Assembly: GCA_964512165.1 (NCBI GenBank)
Contig: CAZEHQ010000008.1
Coordinates: forward strand, 1 to 44,328
Direction: 5' to 3'
Origin: UBA8231 sp964512165
GTDB taxonomy: Bacteria; Latescibacterota; UBA2968; UBA8231
Length of the DNA stretch: 44,328 nucleotides
A program made the position numbers and the translations under genes. Shown piece by piece: positions 29,715 to 39,928 of the stretch (positions within the stretch are counted from its first letter, which is position 1; every line of letters starts with the position of its first letter). Under the pieces are notes generated by a model. It was not told the DNA's origin. It did no database searches and was given only the letters and a program-made list of their open reading frames with translations.

Positions 29715-32700
29715 TCAGCGGGGGGTGCCTCCAGGAAGCCCCTGGATGCGCTCGTCTGCGAGGCGGCCGTAGTCGCTGCCGGCGCCCTCGCGGTTGATGA
29801 TCCTCTGGTAGATGCTGCGCGCCTGGTCGAATTCTCCAAGCTGTTCGTGGCACCCGGCGCGCTGGAAGTCCGCGGAATTGATCCAGTTGACGCTGGCATC
29901 GGCGCCGTGGAAAGCGACCTGGGCGAAGGCCTGAATCGCCATCCGGTACTCGCTCATGTTCTGGTAGCACTGACCGATGTAGTAGCGGGCCTCGGCCGCG
30001 TCCTCTCCCTTGGCCCACGCCAGCACCTCCTCCAGGTAGGAGATGGCCGCTCCGTACTGGCCCGTCTCCTTGAGGATGTATCCGATCTCCAGTTGAACGT
30101 CCTGGCGGCTCGGGTGCCCGGGAAACTCTCTCTCGATGCGCCGCGCCACCCGCAGCGCCTCGTCCCACTGGTAGAGCCGCGAGTAGCAGCGCAACAGCTT
30201 GTAGGCGGCTTCCTGGCGCTGCGCCCGGGTCGCCCGCGGCGACTCGAGGACGCGGCGGTACGCGCCCGCCGCCGGAAGCAGTTTGCCCAGCGTCTGGTGA
30301 AAGGACCCGAGCCGGAGATGGACATCGGCCGAGAAGGGTGAGTCCGGGTAACCGGCCGCGAAGTCGGACTGGGCCTTCAGGGCCTGCGCGGTGCTCTCCT
30401 CACTGGGCTCGGAACGCATGCGTTCCCATTCCGCCGTTGCGGCGAGGTAGGCGCCGGCGCCGGCCGGATCGGAGGCCATGCGCGCCAGCAGGCTCTCCGG
30501 GTCCCGGCCCCAGGAGGCCTGGGCGGGCTTCCTGGCGGCGTCCTTGGCGACCTCCGCGAAGTGCTTGCGCGCCGACTCCCACTTGCCGGCCTTCAGCAGC
30601 GCCCGGCCCTCGTACAGACGGAACAGGTAGGGCCACACGCCGTCCTCGCCAAAGCGCTCCCGGTGTCGCTTGGCCCAGCTCTCGGCCTCCTTCGTCCTGC
30701 CCAGCTCGAAGAGGCTGACCACGGCGCGGCCGACGTCGTCTGCCGTGGCTTCGTCGCTCTCGAGCCGGGGCGCGTACAGGGTCCAGGCCCTGCCGTAGCG
30801 CTCCGCCTCGAAGTGGAGCTCCCCGGCGCCCAGGTCCGCCGAGGCGCGCGCGGGGCCCCGGACCCTCGAATACGCAGCTACCGCCTCGTCGGCCCGGCCG
30901 AGGCGGGCGAGCAGCCGGCCCCTCGCCAGTTGCAGGGAATCCGCGGAACCGGCACCCTCGGCGAGCAGGCGCTCGTAGAGGGCCAGGGCCGTCGGGAGGT
31001 CCCCCGCCAGGTCATGGGCGCGGGCAAGTCGGGAGCGCAGCGACCCGTCCATGTCGCCTTCGGGATCCGTGGAGGCCAGGGAAGAGAGCAGTTCGCCCGC
31101 CCGGCGCGGCTCTCCGAGGCGGAAGTGGATGTCGGCCAGGAGTTCCTGCGACTCCCGCCGCCCCTCGAAGTCGGGATAGGCCTGCAGCTCGCCGAGGGTT
31201 ATGGCCGCCTCCTCGAACCTGCCCCCGCGGGCCAGGGCGCTCCCGAGGGTGGCCAGTACGCGCGGCTGCAGACCGCTGCCGGAGACCTGGGGCAGGAGCG
31301 CGTTCAAGGCGTCGACCGCCCCTTCGATCTCTCCCGTCCTAAAGCGCACGACGGCCCGGCCGAAGCGCGCGTGGGGCGCCCATTCGGTGTCGCCGGCCTC
31401 GCTCAGCAGACGGGCGTACACCGAGTCCGCCCGAGCCAGCCGGCCGGAATCGCCCTGGGCGGCCTCGAGCCGTGCGTCGGCGAGGCCGATCAGGGCCCGA
31501 GCGCGGGTCTGCCGGGTGTCTTCGGACAAGGGGTTCTGCTCGAGGAATGCGGCGTAGCCGTCCTCCAGCGTGCCCTGTCTCCGGTCCTCGGGCGCGGAGT
31601 CGGCGATCGATTCCGCACGACGAAGCTGGGCCATCCTCGACCACTCCCCGGCCCCGCTGTCCCCCAGCAGGGCGTCTTCCTCCAAGGCCAGGGCGTACAG
31701 GGAGTCGCTGGCGGCGCTCCGCCCCTCGAGCTGGCGCTGGCGGGCGAGCCGGTAGAGGCAGTCGGCCAGATGGAACCGGGCCTCCGCCGCGGACGGGTCG
31801 TCCGGGTAGGAAGCCGCATAGATGCCCCAGGCCCGCACCGCCCCGGGGAAGTCCTGGTGGTCGCGCAGGATGCGTGCCACGTCGAGCAGGATGCGCCGGC
31901 GGGGCACTCCGGTCAGCTCGTCGATCCACTTCTGCTGCAGGGCCAGGGCGAGGCCGTCCGCGTCGGTGATGGTGTAACCGTCGAGATAATCGACGCGCTG
32001 CCTCACCCGGGGGGCGCGGAGATGGCGCGGAAAACGCTCGAGGAAGTTGCGGTACTCGGCGACCGCCAGTCTGCGGGCGCCGGCGCCGTCGTAGGCGTCG
32101 GCGAGTCCGTACTGGGCATCCGCGGCCACCGGACCGGAGTCTCGACTCAGGGCCGTGAACAGCCGGACCGCTTCGTCATGGTAGCCGCTGGCGTCGTAGA
32201 CCTGGGCAAGGTGTAGGCGGGTGAGGTCGCGCTCGGTCTCCGACTCCGGGAAAGCGGCCCCCAGGCGCTCGGCGTCGTCGAGATAGCGGAGGAACCAGGA
32301 GCGGGCCCGGGGGAGATCCCCCTGCCGGCGGTAGAGGGCCCCGAGCTGACGCACGGCCGCGGCCGCGTGCGCCGGGGGGGCAGCCCCGCCGGCAGGGCTC
32401 TGCACGAGGTCCAGGAACAGGCGGACCGCGGGTGCGAAGCGCCCGGTCTGTCCGAGAGAGATCGCGCGTCCGAGCATCGCGCGGCCGCGCAACGGGTCGT
32501 CCACGCCGGTTGCGCCGGCCTGCGACAGCGGCTCGTAGAGCGCCAGGGCCTCCCGGTGCCGCCCCGAGACCCGCAGGGCGTCGGCGTATCCGAGCTGGGC
32601 CCTGGCCCTCCGACGAGGATCCCGGATCGCGCTGGCCGCCTTCCGATAGGCCGTCACCGCTTCGTCATGGCGGCCTCGGTCCATGTGGTGACTGGCCAGG

Positions 32701-33479
32701 ACGAGGTGGGCGGAGTCGCTCTCGGCGCTGCGGGGGAAGGCCTGATGCAGCCTCCTGAAGGCGGTGGCGCCCGCCGCCGTGCGGCCGAGGAACAGGTGGA
32801 TCTGACCGGCAAGGAGCAGGGCGTGCCGGGCCTCTTCGCTGGCCGGGGCGGCCTTCCGCACCTCGCTCAGCAACTCCTGGGCAGATTCCGGATCCCCGGC
32901 GGCAAAACGTACCCTGGCCAGTTGGAGCCGTCCCTGGCGCGCCGCGCGAGTTCCGCCATACTCGGACAGGAGCTCGTCGTAGAGCCGCACGGCGTTGGCC
33001 GGGTCACCGGCGCGCAGGTGATTGCCCGCGGCTTGCAGGAGGGCCCCGGCGGCGAACCCGCTCTCGCTGTAGAGGCGTTGCACCTCCTCGAAGGCTTCAG
33101 CGGCCTCCTCGAAGCGGTCCAGCCGCTGCAGGCAGTCGGCGCGTTCGCGCCTGGCCTCGGCCACCGAGAGATGCCCGGAGTGTCGCTCGACAAAGCTGTC
33201 GAAGGCCGGCACGGCCTCTGCGCAGCGCGAGCTGCGGGCATAGGAGCGGGCCAGCAGGAGCCGGGCATCGGGCACGTTGGCGTGGCCGGGGTGGTTGCGG
33301 ATGAAGTCGGCGAAGAGCTGGGCGGCGGTGGCGTAGTCGGCCATCTGGCGGTACAGGTTGCGGGCCAGCTGCCACTCGTCATCGGCGTCGGACCATGCGG
33401 GGACCGCCCCCAGAAGGGTGAGGCAGACAAGAGCGGGAAGGGCACCGCCCGGGCGGTGCCTGGTCGGGGATCGATCCAT
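29715..33479 (-). CDS. Very large exported tetratricopeptide-repeat protein
   Basis: A 1254-residue protein with a signal peptide (about residues 1-30, GGALPALVCLTLLGAVPAWS). Nearly the entire remainder is tandem TPR-type helix pairs. Recognisable units include NLYRQMADYATAAQLFADFI and VRLYDELLSEYG, with spacing like BamD/YbgF/Tol-type repeats, and GYPDSPFSADVHLRLGSF near the C-terminus. No enzymatic domain is visible. It likely forms a long periplasmic scaffold. The ATG at 33479 starts the signal peptide; an ATG at 33506 would add nine residues. It heads the minus-strand block and has a strong promoter upstream. Function unknown. Confidence 0.85.
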   Translation of the reverse strand: MDRSPTRHRPGGALPALVCLTLLGAVPAWSDADDEWQLARNLYRQMADYATAAQLFADFIRNHPGHANVPDARLLLARSYARSSRCAEAVPAFDSFVERHSGHLSVAEARRERADCLQRLDRFEEAAEAFEEVQRLYSESGFAAGALLQAAGNHLRAGDPANAVRLYDELLSEYGGTRAARQGRLQLARVRFAAGDPESAQELLSEVRKAAPASEEARHALLLAGQIHLFLGRTAAGATAFRRLHQAFPRSAESDSAHLVLASHHMDRGRHDEAVTAYRKAASAIRDPRRRARAQLGYADALRVSGRHREALALYEPLSQAGATGVDDPLRGRAMLGRAISLGQTGRFAPAVRLFLDLVQSPAGGAAPPAHAAAAVRQLGALYRRQGDLPRARSWFLRYLDDAERLGAAFPESETERDLTRLHLAQVYDASGYHDEAVRLFTALSRDSGPVAADAQYGLADAYDGAGARRLAVAEYRNFLERFPRHLRAPRVRQRVDYLDGYTITDADGLALALQQKWIDELTGVPRRRILLDVARILRDHQDFPGAVRAWGIYAASYPDDPSAAEARFHLADCLYRLARQRQLEGRSAASDSLYALALEEDALLGDSGAGEWSRMAQLRRAESIADSAPEDRRQGTLEDGYAAFLEQNPLSEDTRQTRARALIGLADARLEAAQGDSGRLARADSVYARLLSEAGDTEWAPHARFGRAVVRFRTGEIEGAVDALNALLPQVSGSGLQPRVLATLGSALARGGRFEEAAITLGELQAYPDFEGRRESQELLADIHFRLGEPRRAGELLSSLASTDPEGDMDGSLRSRLARAHDLAGDLPTALALYERLLAEGAGSADSLQLARGRLLARLGRADEAVAAYSRVRGPARASADLGAGELHFEAERYGRAWTLYAPRLESDEATADDVGRAVVSLFELGRTKEAESWAKRHRERFGEDGVWPYLFRLYEGRALLKAGKWESARKHFAEVAKDAARKPAQASWGRDPESLLARMASDPAGAGAYLAATAEWERMRSEPSEESTAQALKAQSDFAAGYPDSPFSADVHLRLGSFHQTLGKLLPAAGAYRRVLESPRATRAQRQEAAYKLLRCYSRLYQWDEALRVARRIEREFPGHPSRQDVQLEIGYILKETGQYGAAISYLEEVLAWAKGEDAAEARYYIGQCYQNMSEYRMAIQAFAQVAFHGADASVNWINSADFQRAGCHEQLGEFDQARSIYQRIINREGAGSDYGRLADERIQGLPGGTPR

Positions 33480-33567
33480 GCTCGAGGGTGAAGGCAGGGC
33501 CGCCATGGCGGCAGGTTCTACGGATGAAGGCGCCCGGACGGGAGCCTTATATTCAATCTGATCCGCG

Positions 33568-33596
33568 AGTATACCAGTCCTTCAGATCAGGGTCAA
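33568..33596 (-). promoter_or_regulatory. Sigma-70-type promoter for the TPR gene
   Basis: On the minus strand TTGACC (33596-33591) is followed by a 17-base spacer and TATACT (33573-33568). Both boxes are one base from consensus and the spacer is ideal. The leader to the ATG at 33479 would be about 80 bases. The promoter lies in the divergent space shared with ispE; its -35 ends four bases from the ispE start codon. Confidence 0.72.
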
Positions 33597-33599
33597 GAC

Positions 33600-34511
33600 G
33601 TGTCAAAGCAATCACTTACGTCCTCTGGTGGCGAGTTGGTGGAGAGCGCCCGGGCCAAGCTGAACCTCGGCCTGCGGGTGCTGTCGCAGCGGCAGGACGG
33701 GTTTCACGACTTGATCGGACTGTTCCAGACCGTCAGCCTCGCGGACCGGCTGTACATGCGCCCTGCCCGGCGTCTCGAGGTGACCTGCTCCGATCCGGCG
33801 GTGCCCCAAGGCCCCGGGAACCTGGCCTACCGGGCCGCCGAACTCTACCTGCGGGAGGCCGGCACCGTACCCCGGCACGTGCACATCGAGAAGGCGATTC
33901 CCGCCGCCGCCGGACTCGGCGGTGGCAGCGCCGACGCCGCCGCCGTGCTCAGGGGCCTGGACCGCGCCGCATCTCGCCCGCTGGGCTTGGGGGCGTTGAC
34001 GCGGATGGCTGGACAACTCGGCTCCGACGTGCCCTTCGCCCTCCAGGGCGGGACCGCCCTGGTCGAGGGCCGGGGGGAGCGGCTCCTGCCTCTCCGGTGG
34101 AGCATGGAGCCCGTGTGGTACGTCCTCGCCTGTCCCCGGGTTCCGGTCGACACCGCCTGGGCGTACGCGGAGCTCGACCGGCAAAGGCGGGACCGCCCCG
34201 ACGACTTGTCGGAACCCGATCCGTATCGTACGTTCCTGGAGCACGTACGCGGCGGGCTCGTCGACGCGAGTCGGCTGTGGTCGGTGTTGCACAACGACTT
34301 TCAGCCGCTCGTCGAACGCGCCAAACCCATCGTCGCCCGAGCCAGCCAGTCGCTGGCCGCCACGGACCCGCTGGCCCATTCGATGTCGGGCAGCGGTGCC
34401 ACCGTTTACGGCATCTACGACGACCGGACCGCCGCGAATCGCGCCGCCAGGGGGTTGCGCGAAGCGGGTTTTCCGGTCTTTCTGTGTACGCCTTGTCCGC
34501 CGTCTCCATGA
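33600..34511 (+). CDS. ispE: 4-diphosphocytidyl-2-C-methyl-D-erythritol kinase
   Basis: ATP-dependent kinase of the non-mevalonate (MEP) isoprenoid pathway. It is a GHMP kinase of 303 residues: ARAKLNLGLRVLSQRQDGFHDL at the start, the ATP-binding glycine loop PAAAGLGGGSADAAA near residue 100-115, GSDVPFAL with the active aspartate, and the C-terminal MSGSGATVYG motif. The start is GTG at 33600 with AGGG eight or nine bases upstream. It precedes the tRNA-Gln and rplY genes, a common order. The plus-strand promoter is not clear; a TATACC at 33570-33575 has only a poor -35. Confidence 0.94.
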   Translation: MSKQSLTSSGGELVESARAKLNLGLRVLSQRQDGFHDLIGLFQTVSLADRLYMRPARRLEVTCSDPAVPQGPGNLAYRAAELYLREAGTVPRHVHIEKAIPAAAGLGGGSADAAAVLRGLDRAASRPLGLGALTRMAGQLGSDVPFALQGGTALVEGRGERLLPLRWSMEPVWYVLACPRVPVDTAWAYAELDRQRRDRPDDLSEPDPYRTFLEHVRGGLVDASRLWSVLHNDFQPLVERAKPIVARASQSLAATDPLAHSMSGSGATVYGIYDDRTAANRAARGLREAGFPVFLCTPCPPSP

Positions 34512-34528
34512 GCGGCGGACGGGCAGGT

Positions 34529-34603
34529 TGCCCGGTCGTTCAACTGGTAGGACAACGGATTTTGGTTCCGTCTATCGAGGTTCGAGTCCTCGCCGGGCAG
34601 CCA
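34529..34603 (+). tRNA. tRNA-Gln (anticodon UUG)
   Basis: A complete 75-base cloverleaf. The acceptor stem TGCCCGG (34529-34535) pairs with CCGGGCA (34593-34599). The D stem is GTTC/GGAC, the anticodon stem ACGGA/TCCGT with loop TTTTGGT (anticodon TTG), and the T arm CGAGG-TTCGAGT-CCTCG. G is the discriminator and CCA is encoded. It lies between ispE and rplY on the same strand and may be co-transcribed. Confidence 0.96.
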
Positions 34604-34624
34604 ATACTTCGAAGAGGGTAGGCC

Positions 34625-35362
34625 ATGGCGGTTGCCTTGCAGATCTCTCAGCGCGACACGATCGAACTGACCATCGAGCCCCGCCAGGAGCGGGGCAAGG
34701 GTCCCGTGGGTCGCCTGCGGCGCGAGCAGGCCATGCTTCCCGGCATCCTCTATGGGCACAAGCAGGAGCCGCTGGCCTTCAAGATCGTCGCCCATGATCT
34801 GGAGCGCGCTCTCTTCGGTGGAGGTCAGAACTCGATCTTCATGCTCCACGAGAAGGACGACGGGAAGGTGGAGCGGGCCGTGGTCCGGGAGATCCAGTAC
34901 CACAAGGTGCGCGGCGACGTCATGCACATCGATTTCCTGCGCATCGATCCCGACGAGGAACTGACCGTCGCCGTGCCCATGATGACCACGGGCACCCCGG
35001 CGGGAGTGCGGGTCGGCGGCGGTGCCGTGCAGCACAGCCTGACCTCCATCACCATGTGCTGCATCGCCTCCGAGCTTCCCTCCCAGGTGTCGATCGACAT
35101 CAGCGACCTCGAGATCGGGGACAGCATCCACGTGAGCGACCTGCTCGAGGTGGAACCGCGCATCGTAACCGATGCCGGAGTCACCATCGTCAGCGTGCTC
35201 TCCCCACGGCTGACCATCGAGGAAGAGGAGGCCGCCGCCGCCGCCGAGGAAGCCGAGGAGGGGGAGGCCGCCGAAGGCGAAGGCGAGGGCGAGGGCGAGG
35301 AAGGGGCCGGGGACGCCGAGGGCGGCGACGCCTCCGAGGGCGGAACCGAGAGCCAGGACTGA
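34625..35362 (+). CDS. rplY: 50S ribosomal protein L25/general stress protein Ctc
   Basis: 5S-rRNA-binding ribosomal protein of the long Ctc type, 245 residues. The L25 domain (RGKGPVGRLRREQAMLPGILYG) is followed by the beta-rich Ctc C-terminal domain (VSIDISDLEIGDSIHVSDL). An acidic low-complexity tail of about 50 residues consists mostly of Glu, Gly and Ala. The DNA of the tail contains an imperfect GGCGAG hexamer repeat at 35273-35300. The gene prs, frequently located before rplY, is not present; the tRNA takes that place. Confidence 0.94.
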   Translation: MAVALQISQRDTIELTIEPRQERGKGPVGRLRREQAMLPGILYGHKQEPLAFKIVAHDLERALFGGGQNSIFMLHEKDDGKVERAVVREIQYHKVRGDVMHIDFLRIDPDEELTVAVPMMTTGTPAGVRVGGGAVQHSLTSITMCCIASELPSQVSIDISDLEIGDSIHVSDLLEVEPRIVTDAGVTIVSVLSPRLTIEEEEAAAAAEEAEEGEAAEGEGEGEGEEGAGDAEGGDASEGGTESQD

Positions 35363-35380
35363 GCCCCGTCGACCGCACCG

Positions 35381-35992
35381 ATGCCAGTCGTCATCGGGTT
35401 GGGCAATCCCGGCCCAAGCTATGCCGGCACCCGGCACAACATCGGCTTTCGCGTGGCCGAGGGTCTCCTGGGTGGCCGGGGGAAGTGGACGAGGGAGGAG
35501 GCCGCCGAGACCGCTCGGGCACGGATCGCCGGCGAGGAGGTGTTGCTGGTCAGGCCCCAGAGCTTCATGAACCGCAGCGGCGAGGCGGTTCGGATGCTGC
35601 AGGAGCGCGGAGGGCTGGCGCCGGAGGAGACTCTGGTAGTCCTCGACGACTTCCTCCTCGACTTCGGTCGCCTGCGGCTCCGGCGGGGCGGCTCCGACGG
35701 CGGCCACAACGGACTGGCGGCGGTGCTGGAGGTCCTGCAGACGGACCAGGTTCCCCGGCTGCGGCTGGGCGTCGGGCCGGTGCCGCCGGGCGAGAGCGAC
35801 ATCGACTTCGTGCTGGCCCCCTTCGCACCCGGCGAAGAGGTGTCGGGACTGGTCGAGCGAGGCTGCGCGGCGGCGCGCTGCTGGCTGGCGGAGGGCATCG
35901 AGGCGGCCATGAACCGCTTCAACGGATGTCCGGCACTGGAGCGGGCGGCTCCGCCGTCCGTCGTATCCGAAAGGGACGAGGAGGATAGGTAG
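35381..35992 (+). CDS. pth: Peptidyl-tRNA hydrolase
   Basis: Releases tRNA from prematurely dropped peptidyl-tRNA. The catalytic H19 and N20 are in TRHNIGF; FMNRSGEAV and GGHNGL carry the other conserved asparagines, and VVLDDFLLDFG the conserved aspartate region. The 203-residue length is typical with a short charged extension (DEEDR). It lies 18 bases after rplY, the standard pairing, and four bases before hppA. Confidence 0.96.
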   Translation: MPVVIGLGNPGPSYAGTRHNIGFRVAEGLLGGRGKWTREEAAETARARIAGEEVLLVRPQSFMNRSGEAVRMLQERGGLAPEETLVVLDDFLLDFGRLRLRRGGSDGGHNGLAAVLEVLQTDQVPRLRLGVGPVPPGESDIDFVLAPFAPGEEVSGLVERGCAAARCWLAEGIEAAMNRFNGCPALERAAPPSVVSERDEEDR

Positions 35993-35996
35993 GCTC

Positions 35997-38057
<2,061 letters not shown>

Positions 38058-38081
38058 TCTCGAAACGAGGCAGACAAGCGA

Positions 38082-38597
38082 ATGGCTAAGAAGTACGAGC
38101 TGGTCCTCATCCTCGATCCACAATCCGGCGAGACGCATTTGGAAGCCGCCGTCGACAACTACCAGAAACGCCTGGAAGCGGCGGGCGCCGAGGTGGTGCA
38201 GGTCGTCAAGTGGGGCCTGCGCAAGCTGGCCTACACGTCGATCGCCCTTCGGCAGCGGCAACAGGGCTTCTACGTCCTCTACCAGTTCTTGGCCGAGAGT
38301 GAGCGCCTCGGGCCGGTTGAGGAGGACCTCAAGCTGGACGAGTCCGTGCTCCGCCACCTGGTGATCGCCGTTCCGGGCGAGTTCCTGAGCGTGCCGCAAC
38401 TGGCGCCCGAGAACGTCTACATCTACCAGTCTCCCGACCGAGGCCGGGACCGCCGCGGGCCCCGTCGTGACCGGGACCGCCGCGAGGACGGCCCGCCCCG
38501 TCCCGATCGGGACGGTCGTGCACCGGCCGAGAGCGCCGAGGCCGCCACCCGGGATGGCCCGGGCGGCGGGGAGGACGGAGGAGAGGAGGCCGCCTGA
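38082..38597 (+). CDS. rpsF: 30S ribosomal protein S6 with long charged tail
   Basis: Small-subunit protein. The S6 domain starts KKYELVLILDP and includes GLRKLAYTSIALRQRQQGFYVLYQF and LDESVLRHLVI. Residues from about 118 on are an extended tail rich in Arg, Asp, Gly and Pro, taking the total to 171 residues against about 100-135 for most S6. The tail looks disordered. The usual partner rpsR (S18) does not follow; only 41 bases separate this gene from a membrane-protein gene. Confidence 0.94.
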   Translation: MAKKYELVLILDPQSGETHLEAAVDNYQKRLEAAGAEVVQVVKWGLRKLAYTSIALRQRQQGFYVLYQFLAESERLGPVEEDLKLDESVLRHLVIAVPGEFLSVPQLAPENVYIYQSPDRGRDRRGPRRDRDRREDGPPRPDRDGRAPAESAEAATRDGPGGGEDGGEEAA

Positions 38598-38638
38598 AAC
38601 GGCGCCGCCGGCCGCTGCCCGGCACGGGGAACTGAACC

Positions 38639-39478
38639 TTGTCCCTGTTGGCCAGTCTGGTCCTCGTGGCGGCAACCCTTATCGGCGCGCGGCGGTTTGG
38701 GGTCCGCAGCCTGGCCCTGCCCGCCTGCCTGCCCATGCTGTTGTCCTTCAGCGGTGCCTTTCAATGGGCGATGGGGCTGGCGCCGGCACCGCTGATCGGC
38801 TGGCTCGCAGCGGTGCAGGTCGAAAGGGGCCGAGGCTACGGCCAGACCATCGCCTTCGCTTCCCTCCCTGGGCTGGTCCTCGGCCTGGCCCAGGCGGGCG
38901 GCTTTCTCGCGGGGGACGGCCAGCGTGAGCAGGTGTCGTCGGAAGTCACCCGCTTCCTGGAGGGAAGCGCCGCCGAGGCCCAACTGGGGGACCCGGAGAT
39001 GCTTCAGCAGTTGGTGGAGATGGTTCTGGTCCTGCTGCCCGGGGTCGCCTATCTCTCCATCCTGCTGATCGCCGTCTGCGGCTACCGCCTCGCCCAGGCG
39101 GTGTGCCCATGGGCGGGCACCACCCTGCCGCCCGCCGTGCCCCTGCGCCATTGGCGGATGTGGGAGGAGCTGATCTGGGTCGCGATCGGCGCCCTGATCC
39201 TGCTGCTGATCGGCGGCGAGACCTTTCGCGGGCTGGCTGTAAACGCCGCGCTGGTCATGATGCTGCTGTATGCGGCCCAGGGCCTTGGGCTGGTCCGGCA
39301 CCTGCTGTGGCGCCTTGGCGCCCAGCGCTACCTCGTCGTCCTGGTGTACGCGCTGCTGGCCTTCACCTCCAGCTTCTCGGTGATGGCCCTGGCGTTCTCG
39401 GGACTGGCGGACAACTGGTTCGACTGGCGCCGGATCGGACACCGGCGCGAACGAGAATCCGAGGAGGTGGACAAGTGA
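38639..39478 (+). CDS. DUF2232/YybS-like membrane protein
   Basis: A 279-residue polytopic protein with about seven or eight hydrophobic segments (e.g. VLVLLPGVAYLSILLIAVCGY and LIWVAIGALILLLIGG). Proteins of the DUF2232 type are commonly encoded between rpsF/rpsR and rplI and this one sits in that spot; the family assignment rests on topology and position. The start is TTG at 38639. The stop overlaps the rplI start (GTGA). The function of the family is not known to me. Confidence 0.72.
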   Translation: MSLLASLVLVAATLIGARRFGVRSLALPACLPMLLSFSGAFQWAMGLAPAPLIGWLAAVQVERGRGYGQTIAFASLPGLVLGLAQAGGFLAGDGQREQVSSEVTRFLEGSAAEAQLGDPEMLQQLVEMVLVLLPGVAYLSILLIAVCGYRLAQAVCPWAGTTLPPAVPLRHWRMWEELIWVAIGALILLLIGGETFRGLAVNAALVMMLLYAAQGLGLVRHLLWRLGAQRYLVVLVYALLAFTSSFSVMALAFSGLADNWFDWRRIGHRRERESEEVDK

Positions 39479-39918
39479 AGGTCATACTGCTCAGAGACGT
39501 GGACACCCTGGGGACCGCAGGCCAGATCGTGACCGTGGCCGACGGCTACGGCCGCAATGCCCTGATACCCAAGCGGCAGGCCCTGCTGGCAACCGACGCC
39601 AACGTGGCCCTCTTCGAGTCCCGGCGCCGACAGCACGAGGCCGCCGCCGAGCGCGAGAAACGGGCGGCCGAGGACGTGGCCGTGGGGCTTGAGAAGGCGT
39701 CGCTCACGGCGCAGGTCAAGGTCGGCGAGGGAGATCGCCTGTTCGGATCGGTGACGGCCCAGAACATTTCCGATCTGCTCAAGGAGCAGGGCCACGACGT
39801 CGATCGTCGAAACATCGAGCTGGAGGAGCCGATCCGCGCCCTGGGTGTATACACCGTGCCGGTTCAACTCCACACCGGGGTGAAGGCCACCGTCAAGCTC
39901 TGGGTCGTGAAGGAGTAG
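39475..39918 (+). CDS. rplI: 50S ribosomal protein L9
   Basis: Large-subunit protein of 147 residues. N-terminal RNA-binding domain VKVILLRDVDTLGTAGQIVTVADGYGRNALIP with the family signature, a long connecting helix, and the C-terminal domain (RLFGSVTAQNISDLL, IRALGVYTVPVQLHTGVKATVKLWVV). The GTG start at 39475 overlaps the upstream stop and has GAGGAGG six bases ahead, so translation is coupled to the membrane-protein gene. Confidence 0.97.
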   Translation: MKVILLRDVDTLGTAGQIVTVADGYGRNALIPKRQALLATDANVALFESRRRQHEAAAEREKRAAEDVAVGLEKASLTAQVKVGEGDRLFGSVTAQNISDLLKEQGHDVDRRNIELEEPIRALGVYTVPVQLHTGVKATVKLWVVKE

Positions 39919-39928
39919 CGCCGAGAGG

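Noticed and set aside
33547..33575. Plus-strand promoter for ispE using TATACC
   Set aside because: The -35 position reads TTATAT, a poor match; the GTATAC palindrome is better explained by the strong minus-strand promoter.
35273..35300. Hexamer repeat as a mobile or regulatory repeat
   Set aside because: It encodes the Glu-Gly low-complexity tail of L25 in frame and needs no other explanation.
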